A DNA stretch of 64,000 bases from Lytechinus pictus (Eukaryota > Echinodermata > Echinoidea > Temnopleuroida > Toxopneustidae). Below the pieces are notes generated by a model. The model saw only the letters and a program-made list of their open reading frames with translations. It did no database searches and was not told where the DNA came from. Shown in pieces: positions 26,395-34,452 of this stretch; position 1 is the stretch's first letter; every line of letters starts with the position of its first letter. The stretch spans positions 6,649,501-6,713,500 of the forward strand of contig NC_087245.1 of NCBI RefSeq assembly GCF_037042905.1, written 5' to 3'. The position numbers were made by a program, and so were the translations under genes.

Positions 26395-29300
26395 GGCCGT
26401 AACAGACCCATCACCGCCCCGAAACTTCCCGGGAGATACTGCTCAGCCGCTGGTCAGACTCGAGTCAACTCCCAGCAACTCCACCCCAGCTTCCCTCACT
26501 GCACTGCACAAGCAGAGATCGATAATCGACGCCCCGGATCGACCGGTGGAATCGCATGAAATATTACATTTTTTCCATATCCTGTGGGTAGATTTACAAA
26601 GACATCTCGTCCTTTCAGTGCAGAGTTAATTTCATCGACTTGCAAATCCTTAAATCGGTCAATATTCAGCATTTTAGAGTCATATTCAGCGCTCTTTGAT
26701 ATTTCGTCGTCACTCTTCGCCAAGAATCCAAGGGTCGCCATTCAAGATGAGCTCATGAATATTTAATATGACGTCATAGCAGCTCGCGCTCTCATTGGAT
26801 GATTTTCACCGACCAGTTTTTGGTCGGTGAATTGGTAAAAACAATAAAAAAACAAAAGAAAGTCGGTGAAATTCGGGTCAGAGCTTCGCTCTCTCCCTTG
26901 CTTTGCCATGTTCGCTCGGAAAGCAGCCGACAGGGCCTCGACAAGAGGCTAATAAAGACTTTGCTAACCGAACATGCACTCAAGATCTGTATGAGGCCGT
27001 TCTCATTATATACGCTTTCTAAAACTAGTTTACTGGAAACCGATTCAGGAAACCACTTTGGAAGATCGCTTTGCTAGCGTTCTCACTTGATCACACGAAA
27101 GTGGTTTTCAAAATCACTTCACGTAAAGCGCTCTTGTTGCTATGGAAACGCTCTCGATCAGTGGGGTGACACGTTTCGCACGAAAATCGAAACCGCAGCA
27201 TAGGCATTCTACCACCTGTCGTGTGGAGTAGCGCGCTCAAAATGTGCGAAGATCGCTTCCCGAAGAACGGTTGTGTCCTCACTTACGCTAAAACCACTTT
27301 AACGAGGCAAAGCGATCTTGAAATCTACATCGCGAGGCGGTTTTCCAAACTGGTTTAGAAGATCGCTTCCAAGACCGCTTTGACCGTTCTCACTACGCGT
27401 TAAACTAGTTTCCACTAAACTAGTTTCCAGTAAACTAGTTTTAGGAACGTAGTGAGAACAGCCTCATTGAGGCTGTTCTCACTCAGTTCCTTAAACTAGT
27501 TTAGTGGAAACTAGAGGCTGTTCTCACTCAGTTCCTTAAACTAGTTTAGTGGAAACTAGTTTAGTGGAAACTAGTTTAACGCTAAGTGAGAACGGTCGAA
27601 GCGCTCTTGGAAGCGCTCTTCCAAACCAGTTTGGAAGACCACCTCGCGATGTAGTTTTCAAGATCGCTTCGCATCGGAAAAGTGGTTTTAGCGTAAGTGA
27701 GGACACAACCGTTCTTCGGGAAGCGGTCTTCGCACATTTTGAGCGCGCTACTCCACACGACAGGTGTAGAATGCCTATGCTGCGGTTTCGAATTTCGCGC
27801 GAAACGTGTCTCCCCACTGAGAGCGTTTCCATAGCAACAAGAGCGCTATACGTGAAGTGATTTTGAAAACCACTTTCGTGTGATCAAGTGAGAACGCTAG
27901 CAAAGCGATCTTCCAAACTGGCTTTCTGAACCGGTTCCCAGTAAACTAGTTTTAGGAACGTAGTGAGAACAGCCTCCTAGTTTAGTGGAAACTAGTTTAA
28001 CGCTAAGTGAGAACGGTCGAAGCGCTCTTGGAAGCGCTCTTCCAAACCAGTTTGGAAGACCACCTCGCGATGTAGTTTTCAAGATCGCTTCGCATCGGAA
28101 AAGTGGTTTTAGCGTAAGTGAGGACACAACCGTTCTTCTGGAAGCAATCTTCGCACATTTTGAGCGCGCTACTCCACACGACAGGTGTAGAATGCCTATG
28201 CTGCGGTTTCGAATTTCGCGCGAAACGTGTCTCCCCACTGAGAGCGTTTCCGTTTCCATAGCAACAAGAGCGCTATACGTGAAGTGATTTTGAAAACCAC
28301 TTTCGTGTGATCAAGTGAGAACGCTAGCAAAGCGATCTTCCAAACTGGCTTTCTGAACCGGTTCCCAGTAAACTAGTTTTAGGAACGTAGTGAGAACAGC
28401 CTCATTGTTTTCTGGAATTTCAAAAGGCATCTACACTATGACGAGATGGAGTATTCGTATCACAAAATAATTCAGCTAAAATGACTTAAAATAAAAACGG
28501 CAATGGATACTTTACGATATCTTATGATCATTTTTTAAAACTAATACCTTGGTCACATTTGCTCTACGGCGGCCGTACGGCGAGTCGAATTAACAGTCGT
28601 TTTAACATTTTTTGTCCAACTTCATATAGGTGGTTTGAATTAAAATTAATAAAACGGCTGTTTTCGACTCCCGTACAGCCGTCGTAGAGCAAAGGTGACC
28701 AAGGTATAAGTAATTACCGAACAAAACTTTTCATTACATTGTCTTCGATGCAATGAGTCACTGCGCAATTTATAAATCTTTATCAGGGGCCGCGGAACCG
28801 GGGGGCTGGGGGGCTTCAGCCCCCCCCCCCCCACTTTTTTCCAAAACCGTGTACAAAAACGTAAAAATGACCATATGATTGTGATTTTTAGCATGGTCAG
28901 CCCCCCCCCCCCCACTTTTGGCTCAGCCCCCCCCCCCCACTTTGAAAACCGTTCCGCGGCCCTTGTTTATTACTTGAGAAGTGCTACCTGGGCATTCTTT
29001 CATGGAGCTATTGAGCAGTGCACTAACCATAGAGCTCTATATGCACTAACAAATATTTATTCTCTTACCGTTGCCATAGTAGCATTACCCGGAATGAAAG
29101 ATGAAGTTTGATTCGGAAACTGGCCATGCCAGCCCTGTCAAGATGTTGATTATGGCACCGACCACTTAGTCTGCTGGGCAAACCCTTCGTTCGAGTTAAG
29201 GGTCTGAATGTGCAGCCTACTCATGCCTTGTGTACTGAAGGCTCTCTCGTGAAGGTATTGTATTGGAACAGCAAGTTTTGTATGTGCTAGTCTTTGCGTG

Positions 29301-30883
29301 GAGGCACACTTGTTGATCAAAGTTCCAATCAGGGTCTGTGTCTGCAGACTACCGACCACTGGCATCGGCAATCTCAGAATGTTGTCAGTAATATAAGTGG
29401 GATTTATATAGCGCTTTTTTGCCAGAGGATTCAAAGTGCAACTGTTGATACCCCGGCTGTAGCGACTGTTTTATCAACATTGCTCTGTGAATTCAAGGAA
29501 TAAATCCTTCTGGGTACCCATACACCTTACCTGGGTCGAGTGCAGCACAATGTGGGGGGGAATTCTTGCTGAAGGAAAACACGCCACGGCTAAGATTCGA
29601 ACCCACTACCCTCTTTTTGAGAGATGAGAGTCGGAACCAATAGAGACCACGACGCGCACAAAGTACTGACGTGGCTGTAAAAAGCTGTAATTCACAGATC
29701 ACTTTTATACTGGAAATAATTTGTTTTTGTTGGCATAGTGCTGGTCACTAACCATTACTGCAACAACAGTACTGATAATGAACGATATGATGGACACCCT
29801 TCATAATAATGTGCATTGCGCTTTATTGTTTGCCACTGCATTCAATTCAATTCAATTTACTTTATTTCATTTTCAATAGAACAAAGTAATGTGGTCGAAA
29901 TAATTACAATGAACTTATACAGACAAAATAAATTGAGGCATGTACAATATATGATATTTATATATGCACTGAAAAAACTCCGGTGTTGATTGAACACCAG
30001 TCTGGAATCTATATATGTCCACACCAGAGAAGTGTTAAACAACACCAGTTTGGTTTTGGTCTAACACCAGATAGGTGTTTATACAACACCAATTAGTATT
30101 AAAAAAGCATCGGTTTGATTCCAAACTGGTGTTGTTTCAATACTTCTCTGGTGTGGACATATATAGATTCCGGTATGGTGTTAAATCAACACCGGTGTTT
30201 TTGCAGTGTAAGTAAAAATAAAACAAAACAGAGTATTATATACAAGCAAATATCATAAACATTATAATATAAAATTCTGAGAAAATGTAGGGATCCACTA
30301 ATAAGCAGTGCTTGTATTGTGTGGATACCTCTAAATGATTATTTTAGAATTGCCGTTGGGGTATATATGAAACGTCAAAAACGCCAAAAAACGTCAAAAA
30401 CGCCATTGACGAACCTCATATATTAATAGACATCCTAACTATTAACAACAAAAAACTAGGAAAGTGAACCTAAATCTCCAGAAGATAGCCATTTCCTTTG
30501 CTTCTAACAGTGTAAACGTATGTTTATCATTCTGTCCCCAAGTTTGAGTGGGAGGGCTTATCACTAATTCCTACTGCAGATTATCTCTCTGTTTCATTCT
30601 ATCTTATCTAGGTTCAGTTCCAGGACCTATCATAGTTGGTGCTGTGATAGACCAAGCCTGCATCCTCTGGCAGGACGTATGTGGAACACGTGGTTCTTGC
30701 TGGATCTACGACAATGCAAGCTTAGCCTGGAGACTGACCGTCATAGCACTGGCTCTAAAAGCAGCAGCTTGCTGTATGTATCTCATTGCTATGGTGTGCT
30801 ACAGACCAGCTTTAGTGCAGGACAATGAGGTTTCCGGCACAGAAAACAAAGGTGCAAACTTTGAAAAGGACATTAATTGTTAA
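16234..30883 (+). CDS. Solute carrier organic anion transporter (OATP/SLCO), gene A, 10 coding exons, 709 aa
   Basis: This is a plasma-membrane carrier of the OATP (SLC21/SLCO) family, which moves large amphipathic anions such as steroid conjugates, thyroid hormones or bile-type compounds across the cell membrane. Coding exons: 16234-16548, 18076-18565, 18971-19067, 20149-20270, 20941-21201, 21671-21872, 22528-22669, 24040-24203, 24419-24483, 30612-30883. The total is 2130 nt in one frame with GT-AG ends throughout and intron phases 0,1,2,1,1,2,0,2,1. Evidence for the family: GGRGHK and ALPHFTT in the TM2-TM3 region, the OATP signature as DPGWIGAWWLGF (aa ~308-319, the usual Arg before Trp being Gly), a Kazal-like loop with ten cysteines (aa ~496-583), and twelve hydrophobic spans. 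Sequence character is closest to the SLCO4 group from memory. A paralog with the same structure follows at 42221. The last intron (6.1 kb) is filled with transposons but keeps consensus ends. Confidence 0.95.
17453..17760 (+). mobile_element. tRNA-derived SINE (copy 2), in intron 1 of SLCO gene A
   Basis: The head GTTGTGGCCCAGTGGATTAG and B-box GGGTTCGAATCCC are followed by the CTCGACCCAGGTGAGG body, CCGGGGTAATAAT, GCGCTATATAAATGG and a (TTA)n tail. It has the whole layout of the family and is the best-preserved copy here. Confidence 0.9.
18076..18565 (+). CDS. SLCO gene A, exon 2 (aa 106-269)
   Basis: Starts GMIVNG after TATCCAG. Codes for the rest of TM1, the SIERRF segment, TM2, GGRGHK, TM3, a Ser/Gly/Asn-rich second outer loop and TM4 with YSLGLTAMDE. 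The donor TTCG|GTAAAT leaves phase 1. A GA microsatellite lies just beyond, at 18586-18610. Confidence 0.94.
18690..18812 (+). repeat. Foldback repeat of the CCGCGGAACCG type (copy 1)
   Basis: A diverged copy of the element at 28785: GCCGCAGAACCGAGGAGGCT at the left, AAAACGTTTCCACGGCCCC at the right, and the shared AACGTAAAAA-TACCAT middle. It lies in intron 2 of SLCO gene A. Confidence 0.65.
18971..19067 (+). CDS. SLCO gene A, exon 3 (TM5)
   Basis: 97 nt between TTCTTGCAG and GAGGG|GTAAGT. Codes for TM5 (LGPGLGFILSGSFLDIF) and ends in PEG. Same length and phase as exon 3 of gene B. Confidence 0.94.
19629..19739. mobile_element. Short palindromic element (about 111 bp)
   Basis: TTGAGAGGATGTTATAAAT at the left is matched by ATTTATAGCATCCTCTCAA at the right, with the arms continuing through ACAGCGAG/CTCGCTGT (one mismatch). 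A loop of ~57 bases separates them. It lies in intron 3 of SLCO gene A. Confidence 0.75.
20149..20270 (+). CDS. SLCO gene A, exon 4 (OATP signature, TM6)
   Basis: 122 nt after TTTTACAG. Contains DPGWIGAWWLGF, the family signature at the start of TM6, and ends at FPKEFPS. Donor CCAA|GTATAT. Confidence 0.95.
20811..20855 (+). repeat. (GAA)n-like purine tract
   Basis: Imperfect AAG repeat in intron 4 of SLCO gene A. The lysine- and phenylalanine-rich frames on it are not genes. Confidence 0.9.
20941..21201 (+). CDS. SLCO gene A, exon 5 (inner loop, TM7)
   Basis: 261 nt after TTCCACACAG. Codes for the charged cytosolic loop, then RPSDLLRALRYLLTNPTFVF and TM7 with GFNAFLPKVFENQF. Donor ACAG|GTCTGT. 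Confidence 0.94.
21671..21872 (+). CDS. SLCO gene A, exon 6 (TM8-TM9)
   Basis: 202 nt after TTTACCGTAG. Codes for the glycine-rich TM8 (LSIFGGFFGSLSAGF), LRRFNLK and TM9, ending before the large outer loop. Donor ATAGG|GTAAAT. Confidence 0.94.
22528..22669 (+). CDS. SLCO gene A, exon 7 (first half of Kazal-like loop)
   Basis: 142 nt after TATTACAG. Six cysteines in the pattern C-x3-C-x-C-x8-C-x10-C-x3-C, with PVCGGNG and TPCHAGC as in the Kazal-type domain of OATPs. Donor GGG|GTAAGG, phase 0. Confidence 0.95.
24040..24203 (+). CDS. SLCO gene A, exon 8 (second half of loop, TM10)
   Basis: 164 nt after TTACAACAG. Starts TYTECTC, adds four cysteines, then TM10 (VWSVLAAAFVFVVFFAQIP). Donor CTCAG|GTTTGT. 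Confidence 0.94.
24419..24483 (+). CDS. SLCO gene A, exon 9
   Basis: 65 nt after GTTGACAG. RCVPDSQRSMAIGLTSLLKR: the conserved RCV-x7-ALG-like cytosolic segment before TM11. Donor CTAG|GTAGGA opens the 6.1-kb intron. Confidence 0.93.
24952..25501. mobile_element. hAT-like MITE (550 bp) with 8-bp target duplication
   Basis: The terminal repeats begin CCCGGGGGGGCCACTT and match for ~45 bp with a few differences, including GTGGATACCATGCGCGACCA at the left and its inverse at the right. TCAAGAAA stands at both outer edges (24944-24951 and 25502-25509). The inside has repeated TTGTTTAGGG/CTTGTTAAGGG phrases and no transposase. The 8-bp duplication suggests hAT-type integration. Confidence 0.83.
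25585..25850. repeat. Duplicated GACAGAGATCTG(T/C)C segments
   Basis: CGCAC(T/G)CGACAGAGATCTG followed by GGGCGAG occurs at ~25615 and ~25772, with shared AATGAGCATCT/ATGCATCCTT neighbourhoods. It is a diverged local duplication within intron 9 of SLCO gene A. Confidence 0.5.
26341..26394 (+). repeat. (CTA)n microsatellite
   Basis: About 17 CTA/ACT units. It creates an artificial poly-leucine frame starting at 26300. Confidence 0.95.
26560..26741 (-). pseudogene. RecQ-like helicase N-terminal fragment
   Basis: The minus strand reads from an ATG at 26741 into FKDLQVDEINSALKGRDVFV and then NLPTGYGKNVIFHAIP. This is the Q-like start and Walker A motif of a RecQ-type superfamily 2 helicase (usual form LPTGYGKS). 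The motif has Asn in place of the P-loop Ser/Thr, which should impair nucleotide binding. After ~26560 the frame loses all helicase character and soon stops. No DEAH box or later motif is in the window. It sits antisense in intron 9 of SLCO gene A, between inverted repeats. It could instead be the first exon of a spliced copy, but no helicase exon follows downstream. Confidence 0.68.
26993..27465 (-). mobile_element. GAGGCTGTTCTCACT MITE, copy A (inverted)
   Basis: 473 bp with ends GAGGCCGTTCTCA and AGTGAGAACAGCCTC. Inside are repeated AAACTAGTTT and GTGAGAAC blocks. It is inverted relative to copies B and C, with which it is highly similar along its length. Confidence 0.85.
27469..27513 (+). 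mobile_element. GAGGCTGTTCTCACT MITE, ~45-bp end fragment
   Basis: The first 45 bases of the element (GAGGCTGTTCTCACTCAGTT onward), cut where a full copy begins at 27514. This shows a copy inserted into or recombined with another. Confidence 0.8.
27514..27976 (+). mobile_element. GAGGCTGTTCTCACT MITE, copy B
   Basis: 463 bp, full length, with both ends. Frames on both strands (for example 27536-27832 and 27549-27860) repeat in each copy and have no family character. Confidence 0.88.
27977..28403 (+). mobile_element. GAGGCTGTTCTCACT MITE, copy C (left end missing)
   Basis: A direct repeat of copy B, nearly identical (for example a CTGGAAGCAATC versus CGGGAAGCGGTC difference and a 6-bp CGTTTC insertion), lacking the first ~40 bases that remain at 27469-27513. 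The end fragment and copy C therefore look like one element split by copy B. Confidence 0.87.
28547..28704. mobile_element. Palindromic MITE (158 bp) with TA target duplication
   Basis: The ends are CCTTGGTCACATTTGCTCTA and the inverse TAGAGCAAAGGTGACCAAGG, with a one-base difference; the match continues into CGGCGGCCGTACGG/CCGTACAGCCGTCG. TA flanks both sides (28545-28546, 28705-28706). Confidence 0.85.
28785..28970. repeat. Foldback repeat with poly-C cores (copy 2)
   Basis: GGGCCGCGGAACCGGGGGGC at the left and ACCGTTCCGCGGCCC at the right are inverse; two copies of GCCCCCCCCCCCCCACTTTT lie between. Diverged copies are at 18690 and 31085. Confidence 0.8.
29393..29660 (-). mobile_element. 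tRNA-derived SINE (copy 3, minus), in intron 9 of SLCO gene A
   Basis: On the minus strand: GCGTCGTGGTCTCTATTGG head, GGGTTCGAATCTTAGCC B-box region, the CACTCGACCCAGGTAAGG body and GCGCTATATAAATCCC near the end. More diverged than copies 1 and 2. Confidence 0.82.
29967..30208. mobile_element. Palindromic MITE (242 bp), CACTG ends
   Basis: Starts CACTGAAAAAACTCCGGTGT and ends ACACCGGTGTTTTTGCAGTG; the arms pair through GGAATCTATATATGTCCACA and CCAGAGAAG over ~100 bp each. AACACCAG phrases repeat throughout. CACTG ends resemble CACTA-type elements, but I could not confirm a 3-bp target duplication. Confidence 0.83.
30612..30883 (+). CDS. SLCO gene A, exon 10 (TM11-TM12 and C-terminus)
   Basis: 272 nt after CTTATCTAG. 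SVPGPIIVGAVIDQACILWQ (TM11), CGTRGSCWIYDN (the conserved outer loop with WxYDN), TM12 (LTVIALALKAAACCMYLIAM) and a short polar C-tail; stop TAA at 30881. Confidence 0.95.
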
Positions 30884-31084
30884 CCACCCACATTGAAGTA
30901 TTGAGCACCTGTAGATACCGCTGACGTCGGTTTTTTTAATATTGGAAGCATTAGGATCTTCGTCAGAATACACTGGCATTAAAACATTAGAACAATATTG
31001 ATATGTTTAAAAACAGCTTTATATTCTAAATTTCAAACTCGACAAATTATACACGACAAATCATCGATGAATACGAACTCTGGT

Positions 31085-31238
31085 CCAGGAGCAGCGGAAT
31101 CTGGGGGGGGGGGGGGGATGGGAGCTTAAACCCCACCCTTTTTTCAATATAACAAAACGTAAAAGTGACCATCTGATTGTGTCGCTAGCATTGTCGACCC
31201 CCACCCACTTTCGAAACCGTTCCGCGACTCCTGTTGAT
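31085..31238. repeat. Foldback repeat with poly-G core (copy 3)
   Basis: AGCAGCGGAATCTGGGGG at the left and AAACCGTTCCGCGACTCCTG at the right; the middle AAAACGTAAAAGTGACCAT matches the copy at 28785. Confidence 0.75.
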
Positions 31239-31462
31239 CACAATAATTAACGAGTGTACTTCGTATTAAAGGTGTGCTTTTGATAATCTTCTTCACTCTA
31301 AACATTCAACAAAGGATCAACGTCAGATCACTAGCTACTTGAAAGACTTCAGTTCACAATTTTTCCACCACAAATACCACTGCAAAGTTTGTCTGTAACA
31401 GGAAGATGATGCGAAAGATGTGATCTTGTACTATTGTAAGGATCGATTAGAGGTCACAATGA

Positions 31463-31468
31463 AATAAA
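31463..31468 (+). terminator. Candidate poly(A) signal of SLCO gene A
   Basis: AATAAA 580 nt after the stop codon. The copy-3 foldback repeat would then lie in the 3' UTR. Other signals (for example near 31987) are possible. Confidence 0.35.
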
Positions 31469-31650
31469 CTGACTTCTTCATTGTACAGTGCAAATAGATT
31501 GTATTCTGTAACTAAATATACTCAGTAAACATAGTAAATTTGTTTGCATGCCGATGAAATTAATAGCAGTTTTTCACAAACACAAATTACACACAACATA
31601 CCAGGTTTGCGCGCGCCTAACAGGCTTCTTGGAATGCTATGAATCCAGTG

Positions 31651-31735
31651 ACCGGGTAATAATAATTGTGAACCCCTTGAACAGTCATTGATAAAGCGCT
31701 ATATAAATGCTAATTATTATTATTATTATTATTAT
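31651..31735 (+). repeat. SINE/LINE 3'-tail fragment
   Basis: CCGGGTAATAATAATTG, then AAAGCGCTATATAAATGCTA and (ATT)n: the same 3' end as the SINE copies, without their head. Confidence 0.7.
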
Positions 31736-31739
31736 GGTG

Positions 31740-33640
31740 CCTTCAGTGGCCATAACTAAGCCACTGTCCTTTTATAAATGTAATAATAACAACAATCATG
31801 ACAGCAACGACACATTCTTTTCAGCAGCGGATCCAGAAAGAGAGGCCATCGAAGCGACACACTTTTCTCCAAAAATTATTTGACAGATGAAAGAAGAAAA
31901 TGAAGAGAAAGCTTGTCACTCCAACCCATCACCCTCCTTGACATCAGGGACAGGGGCCCGGGGCCCCACCCTCTTGATCAGCCACCTATACTACCTCTCA
32001 TCAAATAAAATTAAACTATTGGCGTATTATAGCATTGAAGTATCTACACAGGAGAGATAAGATTGATTAACTCTATAGACACCCTCTCGGGGTGTAACAA
32101 AATAACATATTTTCAATGGCTTTATATACGTAAAATATATGATTGCATGTATATATAACATAACATCGCACCTCTTCACAAACCTAGCATTTCTGGCTGT
32201 TAAACTACTACTACAAGTACATATAAGTTTATCTCTCCTACTTTCTGTACAATGCAGTGGTATTCTTTACTATTACAGTTGTTGGTGTCTGAACAAATTG
32301 CATCATTATAGCTCTAGCAAAGTACTTGTAGCAGAATGGAATAAAGAAAAATACATATAGTGGGAAGGCTATACCGCCTACGAGGGTAAAGGGTTTTAAA
32401 GGGGAATCCAACCCAAATAAAAACTTGTTTTTATAAGGAAAAGAAAAATCAGTCAAGTTTATAGGTGAAATTTTGAACAATATTGGACAAACAACAAGAA
32501 AGTTGTGAATTTTTAGAAGTTGTAAATATTGGTAATCACTATACTCATGGAGACTTCAAATTGGCCCCATATGGGATGTCATAGTGATGTAAGGCAAGGA
32601 CTACTCTTCCATGTACTCCAATACATATCATGGCTAAAATGTCATTTTTCCCAAAAGTTTTATTTCAAATTATAATTTTCTTTCATGAGGACATAAAACA
32701 ATATACTACCTGGATTATATTTAGATTACTGCCCCAGGGGAATGGGTACTTAGGAGAAAACCACAAATCACTGATAATAAAGTACATGGCCTATGGGAAA
32801 GTTGTCCTTGCCCCTTGTCATAATTTACTTACCCAGTTGCCAATTTGAAATCTACATAGTATTAGTGATCTCAATTTTAAAGCAGCTATAACTTTCTTAT
32901 TGCTAGTCCGATTTCTTTCAAACTTTCACCATTCTGTTTAATTTATTTTTTCCCTTCCCAACACAACATTTTATGGCCTAGGCTGGATTCCCCTTTAACA
33001 ATATGAGGCATATTATAATCGTGCCCCTTTCAGCTCCTGAATTTTGTAAGCTTTTGCTTTTATTCAGAATTGTAATAAGATTACAAAAAAGATATCAAAA
33101 GTACAATTATAAAGATCATAACTTCGAAAAGTGAACCTTTGTCTTACATTTGATGTATGGAAAAGCAGAGAAAAAACCCCACCTTTATCCAATCCCATTC
33201 TGCTTTCTTACGTTTTTTTTAAATTTCTTTTTAACTTCCATGTTATCTTATTTTGTACTTGTGTGCTTGAGATTATTTTGTTTACCTTAGATAGAGCTAG
33301 TGTAAGGCAACGAAAATGAATGATTGTCAAATCTCGTATCAATTTATTAATTCAAATAGAATGATAAATGAATGATTGTCCGAACTCGTATCAATTTAGT
33401 ATATATATCAGTGTATATAGAATTATGTGTAAGAATATAGGGAATAAGATTAGAGCTCATGCATTTTTTTTGAAATTGTATATTACAATATTAACATTAT
33501 CATTAATTCATTGTCGAATAAATATAGTACTATCTTTAAACAGTGTTATATTCATTTTGTTATTGAAAAAAAAAATAGAATGTCATATTTCATCGTCATA
33601 AAAAATGACAATCCAAAGCATTATCTGCAGGCAGATTTGT
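31740..33640. other. Intergenic DNA between the SLCO genes, left part
   Basis: No gene seen. Frames of 60-80 codons here are AT-rich and lack motifs. Confidence 0.45.
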
Positions 33641-33675
33641 ATTATATATATATATATATATGTGTGTGTGAAATG

Positions 33676-33800
33676 ATACATGTACAACAGCTTTGGCAAC
33701 TCTTATTTAAATATTTTGTGAAAGGAATGGATCAAGAGAACAATGGTAGGCGTAGCTTAAATCAAGGTTCCCCAGAGCTATCTGCCCTTTTGGAAAAATT
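33676..33800 (+). repeat. Second copy of the A-B segment (B inverted)
   Basis: ACATGTACAACAGCTTTGGC is shared in the same direction with 5812. The next ~70 bases (AATGGTAGGCGTAGCTTAAA) are the reverse complement of the corresponding part at 5860-5925. TA repeats border it on the left. It runs up to the tRNA-like gene. Confidence 0.78.
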
Positions 33801-33817
33801 GGTGATGCCGAAAAAAT

Positions 33818-33888
33818 GTCTCTGCCGGGAATCGAACCCGGGCCCCCAGCTTTGAACGCCGGTGCCTTAACCACTAGACTACAGAGAC
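33818..33888 (-). tRNA. tRNA or tRNA-like gene, predicted anticodon UCA
   Basis: The minus strand folds into a full 71-nt cloverleaf. The acceptor GTCTCTG pairs with CAGAGAC over all 7 bp. The D arm is GTCT-AGTGGTTA-AGGC. The anticodon stem CCGGC pairs with GCTGG (one G-U) around a 7-base loop GTTCAAA, the variable loop is 4 bases, and the T arm is CCGGG-TTCGATT-CCCGG. The T before the anticodon (T33) and the purine after it are as expected, which makes the anticodon TCA (33853-33855), reading UGA. Discriminator A is followed at once by TTTTTT on the minus strand, a good Pol III terminator. It lacks the long variable arm and 90-nt size of tRNA-Sec. The body resembles Glu/Asp-type tRNAs. It adjoins a dispersed repeat, so it may be a SINE head or repeat-borne tRNA copy rather than a working gene. 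Confidence 0.72.
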
Positions 33889-34452
33889 GGGTTAGTGGCT
33901 AGGGCGACCCCGATCCGATTGACCGTCAGATAGACAGATTTTCGACACTATACCAATTATAATTTCCTTTGTCGGGTGTAGGTGGGTTATATATATATAT
34001 ATATATCTAAACTGGCCAGCAAAAGAAAGTACTCAATTCTTTCAAAGGCAGCACACAAACATTCACCCCATAGAAATAAACAATTTTGTACACAGGTATG
34101 GTGCAATATCCATTAGTAATCACATACCCAACAGGAAGTGATTATCTTTATTACAAAGAAATAAAATGACATGTACAGCAAATTGGTCACTGAATCAAAA
34201 GTCACAAAATGTAACAGAATGAGCCGTCCAGGTTTTACACAAAAGTCAATGTCAACGCACTGTAGAGATGAAAATCCATTCAAATCAAGCCCTATACTTC
34301 TGTAGTAATGGTACTGTGAGATAACATGGTTTGAGTCGTGGTTTGAAATACCCATGCATGTTTGTTTGTTTGTTATGTTTTTGCTTGTACAGAGATGTGT
34401 TTGATTCCATGTTAATGTTGATGTTAAGGTGCATGAAAACAATTAAAAGAAA

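Larger units (their letters stand above)
26036..26960. mobile_element. Inverted-repeat element carrying a helicase fragment
   Basis: TTAGCCTCTTGTCGAGGCCC at the left (~26040) is matched by the inverse GGGCCTCGACAAGAGGCTAA at ~26931-26950, with the pairing continuing through GGCGGCTGCTT/AAGCAGCCG. Within lie a (CTA)n run at 26341-26394 and a minus-strand helicase start (26741-26560). Whether the whole is one transposon is inferred. Confidence 0.55.

Noticed and set aside
26300-26629. Frame with a poly-leucine start that looks like a signal peptide
   Set aside because: The leucines are a (CTA)n microsatellite, and the rest has no family character.
27091-28287. Overlapping frames on both strands sharing RISRETCLP-like peptides
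   Set aside because: They recur because three MITE copies share the sequence; no sign of a protein family.
33818-33888. tRNA-Sec
   Set aside because: The anticodon fits, but the gene is 71 nt with a 4-base variable loop; tRNA-Sec is about 90 nt with a long extra arm.
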